NCBI RefSeq assembly: GCF_025399895.1
Contig: NZ_JAODUA010000019.1
Span: 1-64,000, forward strand
Source: Streptomyces sp. ASQP_92
GTDB taxonomy: Bacteria; Actinomycetota; Actinomycetes; Streptomycetales; Streptomycetaceae
Reading direction: 5' to 3'
DNA: 64,000 bases
Made by a program: the position numbers and the translations under genes. Below are positions 26,373-35,381 of this stretch, one piece after another; position 1 is the first letter of the stretch, and the number at the start of each line of letters is the position of its first letter. The notes below the pieces were generated by a model, which did not search any database, had not been told where the DNA came from, and saw only the letters and a program-made list of their open reading frames with translations.

Positions 26373-26433
26373 TACGTACACCGTACGTAGTGCGCTATGG
26401 TGAGCCGCATGACAACTACGTACGCTGTACTTA
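26373..26433. promoter_or_regulatory. Paired operators for the TetR/ABC exporter locus
   Basis: Site 1 is TACGTAC-ACC-GTACGTA (26373-26389), a perfect dyad. Site 2 is TACGTAC-GCT-GTACTTA (26417-26433), with one mismatch, inside codons 3-9 of the ABC ATPase gene. The centres are 44 bases apart, about four helical turns, which would place two repressor dimers on the same DNA face. Confidence 0.68.
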
Positions 26434-27371
26434 GTGAAGGTCTGGAGAAGCGCTTCGGCGCGGTGCGCGCGCTGCGGGGCCTCGATCTCGCCGTCGCCGA
26501 AGGCACCGTCTGCGGGGTGCTCGGGCCCAATGGCGCGGGCAAGACGACGGCGGTCCGCCTGCTGACGACCCTGCTCGCGCCGGACGCGGGCTCCGCCCGG
26601 GTGGCCGGGCACGACGTGGTGCGCGAGCAGGACGCGGTGCGCCGGCACATCGGGGTGACCGGCCAGTCGACCTCCGTCGACGTCGAGCTCACCGGCCGGC
26701 AGAACCTCCACCTGTTCGCCAAGCTGCATGGGATGCGGGGCACGGCGGGCCGCGAGCGTGCCGCCGAACTCCTCGACCAGTTCGGCCTGACGGACGCCGC
26801 CGACCGGGCGGCGGGCACGTACTCCGGCGGCATGCGGCGCCGCCTCGATCTCGCCGCGAGCCTGCTCACCCGCCCCCGGGTGCTCTTCCTCGACGAGCCC
26901 ACCACCGGGCTCGACCCGGGCAGCCGCAACCGGATCTGGGACGCCGTGCGCGCCCTGACCGCCGAGGGCACCACGGTGCTGCTCACCACCCAGTACCTGG
27001 AGGAGGCCGACCAACTCGCCGACCACATCGTGCTGATCGACGAGGGCCGGGCCGCCGTGACCGGCACCCCCACCGAACTGAAGGCCCGGATCGGGGCCTA
27101 CGCCCAGGTGGTGGTGGCGAGCGAGGCCGGGCTGAGCCGGGCGGCGGCGGTCCTCGACCAGCTGACCGGCGCGCGCCCCCACCTCGACTCCGCCGGTCTG
27201 ACCGTGGGCGCCGTCTCCATGGACCCGACGCTCACCCTGCCCCGCATCGTGCGCGAACTGGACACGGCCGGGGTCCCGATCCTCGACGCGAGCCTGCGCC
27301 CGCCCACCCTCGACGAGGTGTTCCTGCGCCTCACCGACTCCGCCAACTCCCGCAAGGAGCTTGTGACATGA
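26409..27371 (+). CDS. ABC exporter ATPase, DrrA type
   Basis: A 320-residue nucleotide-binding subunit with Walker A GPNGAGKTT, signature YSGGMRRRLDL and Walker B VLFLDEPTTGLD, followed by the C-terminal extension typical of daunorubicin-resistance (DrrA) ATPases. Start MTTTYAVLSEGLEKR at 26409; an in-frame ATG four codons upstream exists. Operator site 2 overlaps the first codons. It overlaps the permease by four bases (ATGA), so the two are translationally coupled. Role: energising efflux of a lipophilic compound. Confidence 0.93.
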   Translation: MTTTYAVLSEGLEKRFGAVRALRGLDLAVAEGTVCGVLGPNGAGKTTAVRLLTTLLAPDAGSARVAGHDVVREQDAVRRHIGVTGQSTSVDVELTGRQNLHLFAKLHGMRGTAGRERAAELLDQFGLTDAADRAAGTYSGGMRRRLDLAASLLTRPRVLFLDEPTTGLDPGSRNRIWDAVRALTAEGTTVLLTTQYLEEADQLADHIVLIDEGRAAVTGTPTELKARIGAYAQVVVASEAGLSRAAAVLDQLTGARPHLDSAGLTVGAVSMDPTLTLPRIVRELDTAGVPILDASLRPPTLDEVFLRLTDSANSRKELVT

Positions 27372-28150
27372 GTTCGCTCGCCTACGACAGCACGGCCCTG
27401 CTCGGCCGCCAGCTCCAGCGCATCAAGCACGCGCCGGGGGTGCTGATCCTCACCCAGACCATGCCGATCACGATGCTGCTGTTCTTCGGCTACGTCTTCG
27501 GCAGCGCGCTCGCGGTGCCGGGCGAGCAGTACCGCGCCTATCTGGTGCCCGGCCTGGTGGTGGCGACGGCGGCCAACGGGCTGATGACCGGGATGTTCCA
27601 GGCCGCGCAGGACTCGCACCGCGGCGTGATGGACCGGCTGCGCACCCTGCCGATGAGCCGGGCCGCGGTGCCGGTCGGCCAGAGCGCGGCCGACCTGCTG
27701 ACCACCGCGCTCGGCATGATTCCGCTGGTTCTGGTGGGGCTCGCGGTGGGCTGGCGGATCGAGCGGGGGATCGCGGGCGCGCTCGGTGCCTTCGGGCTCG
27801 TGATGCTGCTCCGCCTCGCGACGACCTGGGCGGGCTCGTTCCTCGGGCTGCTCACCCGCAGCGAGGAGGCCGCGGGCCAGCTCGGCTCGGCGACCTTCAT
27901 CCTGCCGCTCCTGTCGAACGCGTACATCCCCACCGACCGGCTCCCCGGCTGGCTGCGCACCATCGCCGAGTGGAACCCGATCAGCGCCGTCGCCTCGGCC
28001 GTCCGCGACCTCTGCGGCAACGCCACGCCCGCCGCTGACGCCGCCTGGCCCGTGGCCCACCCGGTGGCGGGCTCGCTCGCCTGGTGCGGGCTGCTGCTGC
28101 TCGTCTTCGTGCCGCTTGCCGTGCGCCGGTACGCGCGAAACGGCCGCTGA
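27368..28150 (+). CDS. ABC-2 type exporter permease, DrrB type
   Basis: A 260-residue membrane subunit with about six helices. The ABC-2 motif regions include PGLVVATAANGLMTGMF, RLRTLPMSRAAVPVGQ and the C-terminal SNAYIPTDRLPGWLRTIAEW with NPISAV, as in DrrB-like exporters. It begins within the ATPase stop codon. Together with the ATPase it should form a homodimeric drug exporter repressed by the divergent TetR protein. Confidence 0.92.
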   Translation: MSSLAYDSTALLGRQLQRIKHAPGVLILTQTMPITMLLFFGYVFGSALAVPGEQYRAYLVPGLVVATAANGLMTGMFQAAQDSHRGVMDRLRTLPMSRAAVPVGQSAADLLTTALGMIPLVLVGLAVGWRIERGIAGALGAFGLVMLLRLATTWAGSFLGLLTRSEEAAGQLGSATFILPLLSNAYIPTDRLPGWLRTIAEWNPISAVASAVRDLCGNATPAADAAWPVAHPVAGSLAWCGLLLLVFVPLAVRRYARNGR

Positions 28151-28198
28151 GCAGCGCCGCGAGGTGACAAGGACACCCCGCACGCGATAGGTACGGCT

Positions 28199-29395
28199 AT
28201 GAGCACTCAGCCGCTGCCCCTCGAAGGCATCACCGTCGTCGCCGTCGAACAGGCCGTCGCCGCACCGTTCGCGACCCGTCAGCTCGCCGATCTGGGAGCC
28301 CGTGTCATCAAGGTGGAGCGCCCCGACGGCGGCGACTTCGCCCGCGGCTACGACACCGCCGCCCGCGGCCTCGCCTCGCACTTCGTGTGGTGCAACCGGG
28401 GCAAGGAGTCGGTCGCCCTGGACCTGAAGGACCCGCGCGGCCTGGACCTCGCGCACCGACTGATCGCGGACGCCGATGTGTTCGTACAGAACCTGGCGCA
28501 GGGCGCCGCGGCCCGGCTCGGCCTGGACGCGGCGTCGCTGTGCGCGGCGCATCCGCGGCTGGTCGCCGTCGACATATCGGGGTACGGGACCGAGGGGCCG
28601 TACGCGCACAAGCGGGCCTACGACATGCTGGTGCAGTGCGAGGCGGGCCTGGTGTCGGTCACCGGCACGCCCGAACAACCCGTCAAGGCGGGGATCCCGG
28701 CCGCCGACATCGCGGCCGCCATGTACGCCTTCTCGGGCGTGCTCGCGGCCCTGGTCCGGCGCGGCACCACGGGCCGGGGCGGCCCGGTCGAGATCTCGAT
28801 GCTGGAGGCGCTCACCGAGTGGCTCGGGCATCCGCTGCACCATGCGATGCACGGGGGCACGGAACCGGCGCGCACCGGTGTGGCGCACGCCGTGATCGCG
28901 CCGTACGACGCCTACGCCACGGCGGACGGCGGGCAGGTGTTGCTCTCGGTGCAGAACGACCGGGAGTGGCGGCGCCTGGCCGAACTGGTCCTGGAGCGGC
29001 CCGAGTTGGCGGATGACGCGGACTTCGCGACCAACGCGGCACGGGTCGCGCACCGGGCGGGCACGGACGAGGCGGTGGCGCGGGCACTGGCCGGACTCAC
29101 GGCCGCCGAGGCGGTCGGCCGTCTGGAGTCGGCGGGAATCGCCTGCGCCCGCCTGAACACGGTCGAAGACGTCGCCGCTCATCCGCAACTGGCGGCACGG
29201 GACCGCTGGCGGGAGGTGGAGTCACCGGTCGGAAAGCTGCGGGCGCTGCTGCCGCCCATCAATCTGGGCGGCAGTCAGGAGGCGCGGATGGGTGCGGTGC
29301 CCGCGCTCGGCGAGCACACCGGCACAACGCTGCGGGCCCTGGGAATGACGGACGAGCAGGTGGCAGAGTTGCGCCGGGACGGCGTGATCGCCTGA
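28199..29395 (+). CDS. CaiB/BaiF family III CoA transferase
   Basis: A 398-residue class III CoA transferase. The domain begins PLEGITVVAVEQAVAAPFATRQ, with GARVIKVERPDGGDFAR following, and the catalytic Asp is in the family position in KRAYDMLVQCEAGL. The C-terminal half shows the EEx-like VGKLRALLPP and GEHTGTTLRALGM segments. These enzymes move CoA between carboxylic acids, for example formyl, carnitine or succinyl donors. It is the third rightward gene after the ABC pair, 48 bases downstream, but is probably independent. Confidence 0.9.
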   Translation: MSTQPLPLEGITVVAVEQAVAAPFATRQLADLGARVIKVERPDGGDFARGYDTAARGLASHFVWCNRGKESVALDLKDPRGLDLAHRLIADADVFVQNLAQGAAARLGLDAASLCAAHPRLVAVDISGYGTEGPYAHKRAYDMLVQCEAGLVSVTGTPEQPVKAGIPAADIAAAMYAFSGVLAALVRRGTTGRGGPVEISMLEALTEWLGHPLHHAMHGGTEPARTGVAHAVIAPYDAYATADGGQVLLSVQNDREWRRLAELVLERPELADDADFATNAARVAHRAGTDEAVARALAGLTAAEAVGRLESAGIACARLNTVEDVAAHPQLAARDRWREVESPVGKLRALLPPINLGGSQEARMGAVPALGEHTGTTLRALGMTDEQVAELRRDGVIA

Positions 29396-29424
29396 GCGCG
29401 GTACGCGTGGAGTCGGGAGTGGAT

Positions 29425-29688
29425 TCAGCCGCGGCTGCCGAAGAGCGAGCGGCGCAGGCGCCGCAGCGGCGCGAAGAGCGAGACGCGAGCGCTCTTGCTC
29501 CTGCGGGTGTGCGCAACATCACGCGAGGTCAGCTCCCGCATCAGCAACGTGGCCTCGGCCGCCTCGCGATGCGGGACGGCGGGGCCGCCGAGCACCGAGA
29601 GATGGCGGTCGAGCCGCGAGCTGGTCGCGCTGCTCCCGCAGGTGATGGCAGGCACTCGCGCCCTGCTGCGCACTGTTATCTGTTCCAT
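29425..29688 (-). CDS. Small basic hypothetical protein
   Basis: An 87-residue protein starting MEQITVRSRARVPAITCG at 29688, with GGGGAG six bases upstream. It is rich in Arg and Ser, has no membrane segment, and ends LRRLRRSLFGSRG. I believe near-identical short proteins occur widely in Streptomyces, but I cannot name a function. A longer frame to 29844 is rejected because it lacks a ribosome site. It is convergent with the CoA-transferase gene. Confidence 0.65.
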   Translation of the reverse strand: MEQITVRSRARVPAITCGSSATSSRLDRHLSVLGGPAVPHREAAEATLLMRELTSRDVAHTRRSKSARVSLFAPLRRLRRSLFGSRG

Positions 29689-29761
29689 GTCACTCCCCAC
29701 CCGTACGAGGGCACCCGGGCCCGGGCAGGTTAACCCTATCGCCCCGACATCACACTCGTGT

Positions 29762-29777
29762 ATCCCGCCGGCGGGAT
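29762..29777. promoter_or_regulatory. Perfect 16-bp palindrome
   Basis: ATCCCGCCGGCGGGAT is self-complementary over all 16 bases, 74 bases upstream of the small basic gene (29688) and about 200 bases upstream of the divergent kinase gene. It could be an operator or a stable hairpin; nothing in the sequence decides. Confidence 0.35.
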
Positions 29778-29977
29778 TCACCTCACAGCGGCCAGGTTGA
29801 CGACTACGCTCCGAATACGACTGATTCCAGGGCGAGTTGGACACATCCCTGACGGCCCATCACGCAGCGTCGCGGCCTGTGTTCGCACGTGAGGCGCAAT
29901 GCCGTTCAAGGGGGCGGCAACGGCCCGGCCCTGAGCTAACTTGAAAGGGTTTCTCCGTCACGGAGGGGGGCCCGCCG

Positions 29978-31603
29978 GTGAGCGAAGTGCCGGGCAGTGA
30001 GCAGCGTTTGATCGCGGGGCGCTACCGGCTCCTCTCCTCCCTGGGCCGGGGCGGCATGGGCGTGGTGTGGCGCGCGCGGGACGAGGTCCTGGGGCGCGAG
30101 GTCGCCGTCAAGGAGGTCCGCGCGCCCGCCGCGCTGGACGCCGCCGAGGAGGCGCGGCTGTACGCGCGCCTGGAGCGGGAGGCGTGGGCGGCGGCGCGGG
30201 TCTCGCACCGCAATGTGGTGACGGTGTACGACGTGGCCACCGAGGACGGCCGGCCGTGGATCGTCATGGAGCTGGTGCGCGGGCTCGCCCTGTCCGACGT
30301 CCTGGACGCGGAGGGGCCGTTGAGCCCGCAGCGCACGGCGCGGATCGGTGCCGAGGTGCTCGCCGCGCTGCGCTCCGCACACGACGCGGGGGTACTGCAC
30401 CGCGATGTGAAACCCGCGAACGTGCTGCTCGCCAACGACGGCCGGGTGGTCCTGACCGACTTCGGCATCGCGACGGTGGCGGGGACCCAGACGCTCACCC
30501 TGACCGGCGAGGTCGTCGGCTCGCCCGAATTCCTCGCGCCGGAAAGGGCGTTGGGGCGCACGCCGGGGCCCGCGTCCGACCTGTGGTCGCTCGGCGTGCT
30601 CCTGTACGCCGCGGTCGAGGGCCACTCGCCGTTCCGGCAGGACACCCCGCTGTCCACGCTGCGGGCGGTGGTCGACGACGCGCTGCCGCCGCCGCGCCGG
30701 GCGGGTCCGCTGACTCCGGTGATCGAGGGTCTGCTGCGCAAGGACCCCGCCGAGCGGCCGCCCGCCGAGGAGGCGGAGCACCAGTTGCGGCTGGTCGCGG
30801 CGGGCGGCACGGTGCGCCCGGCGCCGGGCCGCTACGAGGCCACGACGGTGGCGGTCGGGCCGCCTGTGATCGCGCCGACGTCCGTGCTGCCGCGGCCCCC
30901 GGCCGGGTCCGTCGGCGGGGGCGCCGCGACGGGCGGGGCGGACGACGGCCGCCGGCCACACACCGGGGCGGTGGTGTCGGCCGGGGTCGTGGTGCTGCTG
31001 CTGGTGCTGGGCTTCCTCGTGTACGCACTGGTGCGGGACAACGGGCGTGACCACGGCGGGGGTTCCGCGAGCGGTGCCTCGCGCGCACCCTCCCTCTCGC
31101 CCTCCGCGCCGCCCGCGACGAGCGCCGGCACGCCCGGGGGCACGTCCCCCACCCCTTCCCCGTCCACGAGCGGCGCCTCCCCGAGCCCCTCCCCCTCGTC
31201 GCCGCCCGCGCAGTCGGTGGAGGTCGACCTGCACGTGGTGCGCGGGAGTTACCAGGGGCGCTGCCCGGCGCCAAGTGCGTCGGCGCCCTCGATGGTCGCC
31301 GTGTTCACGGTGGGGCGGGCGCCGGCGGACGTGGAGTACCGCTGGGTTACCCGGGACGGCCGCTCCGGCGACCCGGACTGGAAGACGCTCTCCTTCGCCT
31401 CGGGCGGGCCGAGGACGCGCCAGGTCGCGCACACCGAGTCGCCGTCGCACAGCGGCTCCAACGAGGTCCATGTCGAGGTGCGCGGCCCGGTGAAGGCCTC
31501 GTCCGCTCCGGTGGCGTACCGGGTGACGTGCGAGGAGGAGACCCCGACGGGCGGGACCTCCTCCTCTCCCTCACCGACGGGCTCGGCTACGCCCTCCGGC
31601 TGA
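29978..31603 (+). CDS. Transmembrane Ser/Thr protein kinase
   Basis: A 541-residue PknB-type kinase. Residues 12-270 form the kinase domain: Gly-loop GRGGMGVVW, Lys45 in VAVKEV, catalytic Asp143 in HRDVKPANVLL, DFG Asp161, and APE in SPEFLAPERALG. A single membrane helix (about residues 327-349) precedes a Ser/Pro/Thr-rich linker and an extracellular domain of roughly 110 residues with two cysteines (GRCPAPS and RVTCEEE) that may be disulfide-bonded. The GTG start follows GGAGGGGG. The external domain has no recognised ligand motif (no PASTA repeat), so the signal it senses is unknown. Its stop lies 6 bases from that of the convergent esterase gene. Confidence 0.93.
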   Translation: MSEVPGSEQRLIAGRYRLLSSLGRGGMGVVWRARDEVLGREVAVKEVRAPAALDAAEEARLYARLEREAWAAARVSHRNVVTVYDVATEDGRPWIVMELVRGLALSDVLDAEGPLSPQRTARIGAEVLAALRSAHDAGVLHRDVKPANVLLANDGRVVLTDFGIATVAGTQTLTLTGEVVGSPEFLAPERALGRTPGPASDLWSLGVLLYAAVEGHSPFRQDTPLSTLRAVVDDALPPPRRAGPLTPVIEGLLRKDPAERPPAEEAEHQLRLVAAGGTVRPAPGRYEATTVAVGPPVIAPTSVLPRPPAGSVGGGAATGGADDGRRPHTGAVVSAGVVVLLLVLGFLVYALVRDNGRDHGGGSASGASRAPSLSPSAPPATSAGTPGGTSPTPSPSTSGASPSPSPSSPPAQSVEVDLHVVRGSYQGRCPAPSASAPSMVAVFTVGRAPADVEYRWVTRDGRSGDPDWKTLSFASGGPRTRQVAHTESPSHSGSNEVHVEVRGPVKASSAPVAYRVTCEEETPTGGTSSSPSPTGSATPSG

Positions 31604-31609
31604 GCTGTT

Positions 31610-32419
31610 TCAGGCCGCGCGGGTGAAGGCGGGCAGGTAGGCGCCGGACTGGCCGGCGGCGGTGGGGTGGTAGGACTCGCCGATGTTGGTCCACACGACG
31701 CTGTTCAGCCAGGGGCTGCTGGTGCAGATCTCGTGTCCGGTGAAGCCCGCCGCGACATCGGAGAAGGTGTAGCCGTGGTCGGCGGCGCGCTTGGCGGTCA
31801 CCGTGTTGAGCTCGTCGGCGGCGCCGTTGATCGCCGTGCGGGAGGTGTCGCTGAGGCCCGCGATGCAGCTACCGCCGATCTTGTAGAAGTGCGGGTAGCC
31901 GATGACGACGACATGGGCGTTGGGGGCCTTGGATCTGATCGCCGAGTACACCGAGTCGAGCAGCCCGGGCAGCGTCGAGTCGACGTAGGCGCGGGCCGCC
32001 GCCACCTTGCTGAGGCAGGTGGACTCCGAGTACAGGACGCAGCTCGTCATGACGTCCGAGAAGCCGGCGTCGTTGCCGCCGATGGTGATCGAGACGAGGT
32101 CGGTGGTGGAGCTGAGCGGGCCGAGCTGGCTCGACGTCACATCACCCGTACGAGCGCCGGAGCACGCGGTGAAGTTGAACGAGGCGGGTGAGTGCGCCGC
32201 CGCCCACAGGGCCGGGTAGGCCTTGCTGGAACGCTTGCAGCTGCCGCTCGCACTGTCGTAGCTCCCGGCACCGACCCCGGAGGAGTACGAGTCGCCGAGC
32301 GCCACGTAGTGGGATCCGGCCGCCTGGGTTGCCGCTGCGGCCACGCCGGCCCCGGTGAGGGAAAGCGCGACCGTCAGCACGAGCGCCCATGCATAAGCCG
32401 CGATTCGGGACAGTTTCAT
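31610..32419 (-). CDS. Secreted SGNH/GDSL esterase or lipase
   Basis: A 269-residue secreted enzyme with a strong signal peptide (cleavage near VAAAATQAAG). The four SGNH blocks are present: nucleophile in YVALGDSYSSGVGAG, Gly in CSGARTGDV, Asn in ITIGGNDAGF, and His in IGESYHPTAAGQ. Six cysteines are placed as in the disulfide-stabilised Streptomyces GDSL lipases. AAGGAGG precedes the ATG by 5 bases. It should act on esters outside the cell. Confidence 0.92.
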   Translation of the reverse strand: MKLSRIAAYAWALVLTVALSLTGAGVAAAATQAAGSHYVALGDSYSSGVGAGSYDSASGSCKRSSKAYPALWAAAHSPASFNFTACSGARTGDVTSSQLGPLSSTTDLVSITIGGNDAGFSDVMTSCVLYSESTCLSKVAAARAYVDSTLPGLLDSVYSAIRSKAPNAHVVVIGYPHFYKIGGSCIAGLSDTSRTAINGAADELNTVTAKRAADHGYTFSDVAAGFTGHEICTSSPWLNSVVWTNIGESYHPTAAGQSGAYLPAFTRAA

Positions 32420-32689
32420 GGAACCTCCTTGTAGCGGGTTTTCCGCCACGGCAGTGGTACCAGCCCCCACCCGGCGCGGGAAGTGTCCATGCCAAGAACA
32501 ACTGACGGACATCTGCGGCTATCTGGCGATCCGTCAGCAACTCGCGGGTAATCCTTCACCGGAGCCCCACACTCCGCTGACGGAGCGTCAACTGCGGTGC
32601 ACCGTAAGCGAATCGTCGTATTGACGGGACTGTCCGGACTGCGTCACATTGAAGCCTCGCATCCGGCGCATCGGGGGGAACCGTCGCCA
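32420..32689. other. Divergent intergenic region, no distinct element
   Basis: This 270-base stretch separates the esterase (leftward) from the polysaccharide-locus membrane gene (rightward). Apart from the esterase ribosome site and a GGGGGG run (32672-32677) before the membrane gene, I see no convincing promoter, repeat or RNA element. Confidence 0.4.
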
Positions 32690-33118
32690 ATGCCGACCAT
32701 CAGTGACAGATCGTCCGCTAGCGCGCTCTTCGCCGACGACCTGCTGTCCGTCCTCGCGGGAGCGGCGCTCGCCGCCTCCGCCGTCGGTGCCGCCCTGGCG
32801 CTCGCCGACTCGACCTCTCCCCTGCGCGCGCCGCTCGCGCTCTTCTTCCTGGTGGCCGCGCCCGCGGAAGCCGCCGCTTTCTCGCTGCGCCGGCTGGAAC
32901 CGCTCACCCGCGCGGTGGCGTCCTTGTCAGGGGCCGTACTCATCGATCTGTCGACCGCCGAAAGCATGACGCGGTGGCACCTCTGGTCGATCCGGAACGG
33001 CATCGCGACGGTGGGCGCGATCAGCCTTGTTCTCCTTCTCTGGGGAGCGGGGGTGCGTCGCTCGGGATCCGACCGTGAAAGGTCGGCCGAAAACACGGAG
33101 CCGCGCGGTCTCGACTGA
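32690..33118 (+). CDS. Small integral membrane protein of the polysaccharide locus
   Basis: A 142-residue protein starting MPTISDRSSASALFADD. Four hydrophobic segments are visible (about residues 18-36, 43-62, 72-88 and 102-124) with a short basic tail. A G-rich ribosome-site-like run lies upstream. I do not recognise a named family. It precedes two glycosyltransferase genes on the same strand, separated by 326 bases, so it may belong to the same polysaccharide locus without being in the same operon. Confidence 0.65.
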   Translation: MPTISDRSSASALFADDLLSVLAGAALAASAVGAALALADSTSPLRAPLALFFLVAAPAEAAAFSLRRLEPLTRAVASLSGAVLIDLSTAESMTRWHLWSIRNGIATVGAISLVLLLWGAGVRRSGSDRERSAENTEPRGLD

Positions 33119-33444
33119 GGCCGTGCCCGAAAGACCCAGTCAGCAATTCCGTTTTCCATTCACCCGCGACGGACCATCACGCACGACGGCGCCAGGGGTG
33201 GGCTCGGGCGTCACGATGGGGAGCGGCGCGGGGCGCGGCAGGGGGGGTGCCGTGCCCGGTCATGCCTTGCGGCGACCGGGAACACGGGCCGCGCGGCCGG
33301 CGAAGCCGACTCACCCGACGCATACGGCGCGCCATGCCGTCATGTCGTCATGACCGGGGTGAGAACCCCCCTTTCGTCACCGGATACCCAACCGGACCGC
33401 CCGGGGGCGGGCGGTCCACCGGACGAGAGGGACACCGACGCACC
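33119..33444 (+). promoter_or_regulatory. Leader region of the glycosyltransferase operon with hairpin
   Basis: This 326-base gap contains GGACCGCCC (33394-33402) and GGGCGGTCC (33409-33417), a stem of 9-10 bp with a small G loop that ends 27 bases before the first glycosyltransferase start. It could be a leader hairpin affecting expression. The rest shows no gene. Confidence 0.4.
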
Positions 33445-34308
33445 ATGAATTCTTTCGCGTGCCCGGCCGCACCGGGCCCAGACCGATGGACGGTGAATTC
33501 GCCGACCGGCGACGCCGCATCCGACACCGCCGTCCGAACACCCCCCGCCTACCGGCCGGTCTCCGAGAATCTCGCCATCGCGCCTCCGGTGAGCGTCGTC
33601 ATCCCGGCGATGAACGAGGCGGAAAACCTTCCGCATGTGTTCAAGACCCTTCCGGACTGGATCCATGAAGTGGTTCTGGTCGACGGGAATTCCACCGACG
33701 ACACCGTGCGGGTCGCCCGCGAACTGTGGCCCGGTGTCGTGGTCGTCAAACAGGTCGGCAAGGGCAAGGGCGACGCACTGATCAGTGGCTTCGCGGCCTG
33801 CACCGGCGACATCATCGTCATGGTCGACGCGGACGGCTCGGCGGACGGCGAGGAGATCGTCAGCTATGTCTCGGCCCTGGTCGGCGGCGCGGACTTCGCC
33901 AAGGGGTCCCGCTTCGCCAACGGCGGCGGCACCGACGACATGACCCCGGTCCGCAGGCTGGGCAACGCGGTCCTGTGCGGCATCGTGAACCGCAAGTTCG
34001 GCGCCCGCTACACCGATCTCTGCTACGGCTACAACGCCTTCTGGAAGCACTGCCTGGACAGCATCGTGCTCGACTGCTCCGGGTTCGAGATAGAGACCCT
34101 GATCAATGTGCGGATCGTCAAGGCGGGCCTGCGCGTCCAGGAGGTCCCCAGCTACGAGTACAACCGGATCCACGGCGTCTCCAACCTCAGCGCGGTACGC
34201 GACGGCATCCGGGTCCTGAAGGTCATCCTCAGGGAGAAGGCGGTGCCCCGGGCCCGCCGGCGCACCCAGGCGGTCTTCCTGAACGCGCGGCGGGGAGTGG
34301 CGTCTTGA
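33445..34308 (+). CDS. Family 2 glycosyltransferase (dolichol-phosphate-sugar type)
   Basis: A 287-residue GT-A fold enzyme. The nucleotide-sugar motifs are VSVVIPAMNEAENLPHVF, VLVDGNSTDDTV and the DxD-type VMVDADGSADGEE, with FAKGSRFANGGGTDDMTP as in dolichol-phosphate mannosyltransferase-like proteins. It lacks C-terminal membrane helices. ATG at 33445 is chosen because longer readings have no support. The stop overlaps the next glycosyltransferase start (TTGA), so the pair is coupled. Likely role: adding a sugar to a lipid carrier in an exopolysaccharide pathway. Confidence 0.9.
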   Translation: MNSFACPAAPGPDRWTVNSPTGDAASDTAVRTPPAYRPVSENLAIAPPVSVVIPAMNEAENLPHVFKTLPDWIHEVVLVDGNSTDDTVRVARELWPGVVVVKQVGKGKGDALISGFAACTGDIIVMVDADGSADGEEIVSYVSALVGGADFAKGSRFANGGGTDDMTPVRRLGNAVLCGIVNRKFGARYTDLCYGYNAFWKHCLDSIVLDCSGFEIETLINVRIVKAGLRVQEVPSYEYNRIHGVSNLSAVRDGIRVLKVILREKAVPRARRRTQAVFLNARRGVAS

Positions 34309-35381
34309 CGGGCCGTCAGTTCACGGTGGTGATCTGCGTGTACACCGAGGACCGCTGGGAGGACATCCTGGCGGCGGTCTCCTCGGTGCGCGCGCAGTCG
34401 CTGCCGGCCCACGAGACGCTGCTCGTGGTGGACCACAACGAGCGGCTGCGGGCACGGCTCGCCGAGGAGTTCGCGCGGTACACGCACACCGGGGAGGTGC
34501 GGGTGCTCGCCAACGCGGGCCCCCGCGGCCTGTCGGCCGGCCGCAACACCGCGCTCAGGGTGGCCCGGGGCGAGTTCGTGGCCTTCCTCGACGACGACGC
34601 CGTGGCCGAGCGCGACTGGCTGCGGCACTTCGCGCAGGGGTACGACGACCCCCGGGTGATGGCGGTCGGCGGCCGCACGATGGCCGCCTGGGCGTCGGGG
34701 CGCAGGCCCGTCTGGTTCCCCGAGGAGTTCGACTGGATCGTCGGCTGCACCTACCGGGGGCTGCCGACCGGCCGCGCCCAGGTACGCAATGTGCTCGGCG
34801 GCAACGCCTCCTTCCGCAGGTCCGCCTTCGACGCCGCGGGCGGCTTCGCCACCGGCATCGGGCGCGACGGCGACAAGCGTCCGCTGGGCTGCGAGGAGAC
34901 GGAGCTGTGCATCCGGCTCAGCGGGGCGCTGCCCGGCGCCGTCCTGCTCATCGACGACCGCTCGGTGATCCACCACCGGGTCCCTCCGGCCCGCGAACGC
35001 TTCGGCTACTTCCGTACGAGGGCGTACGCGGAAGGCCTCTCCAAGGCGCTCGTGGCCCGAAGTGTCGGCTCCGGCAAGGGACTTGAGGCCGAGCGGCGCT
35101 ACGCCACCCGGGTCCTGCCGGCCGGAGTGGCGCGCGGGATACGGGACGCGGTGCTCGGCCGGACGGGGGGTGCGGGCCGGGCGGGCGCCATCGTGACCGG
35201 GGTGGCGGCGGCGGCCGGTGGCTATCTGGTCGGCACCCTACGGGCGCGGCGCGGCTTGGCCCCCTTCGACGTGGCCCCCATCGAGCGCGTACCGGCCGCG
35301 GAACCGGGCCAGGAGCCGGAGCACGAGCCGGACGAGGAGGACGAGGCGGCATGCCCACGACGGAACCCGTACCCATCCTGA
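34305..35381 (+). CDS. Family 2 glycosyltransferase
   Basis: A 358-residue enzyme probably starting at TTG 34305, which overlaps the upstream stop and is preceded by GGGGAG at 7 bases. The GT2 elements are FTVVICVYTEDRWEDIL, SAGRNTALRVARGEFVAFLD and DDDAVAERDWL. The C-terminal 100 residues include a hydrophobic segment (GAIVTGVAAAAGGYLVGTL) and an acidic tail. It overlaps the deacetylase gene by 31 bases. A TTG start is unusual but the coupling supports it. Confidence 0.85.
   Translation: MTGRQFTVVICVYTEDRWEDILAAVSSVRAQSLPAHETLLVVDHNERLRARLAEEFARYTHTGEVRVLANAGPRGLSAGRNTALRVARGEFVAFLDDDAVAERDWLRHFAQGYDDPRVMAVGGRTMAAWASGRRPVWFPEEFDWIVGCTYRGLPTGRAQVRNVLGGNASFRRSAFDAAGGFATGIGRDGDKRPLGCEETELCIRLSGALPGAVLLIDDRSVIHHRVPPARERFGYFRTRAYAEGLSKALVARSVGSGKGLEAERRYATRVLPAGVARGIRDAVLGRTGGAGRAGAIVTGVAAAAGGYLVGTLRARRGLAPFDVAPIERVPAAEPGQEPEHEPDEEDEAACPRRNPYPS

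Noticed and set aside
26448-26460. AAGCGCTTCGG inside the ABC ATPase gene, similar to the CAAGCGCTT operator
   Set aside because: It encodes the conserved KRFG residues of the ATPase and lacks the TGAGC flank, so the match is coincidental.
29689-29844. N-terminal extension of the 87-residue protein to 139 residues
   Set aside because: The ATG at 29688 has GGGGAG at ideal spacing, while the upstream start has none and the extension covers the 16-bp palindrome.
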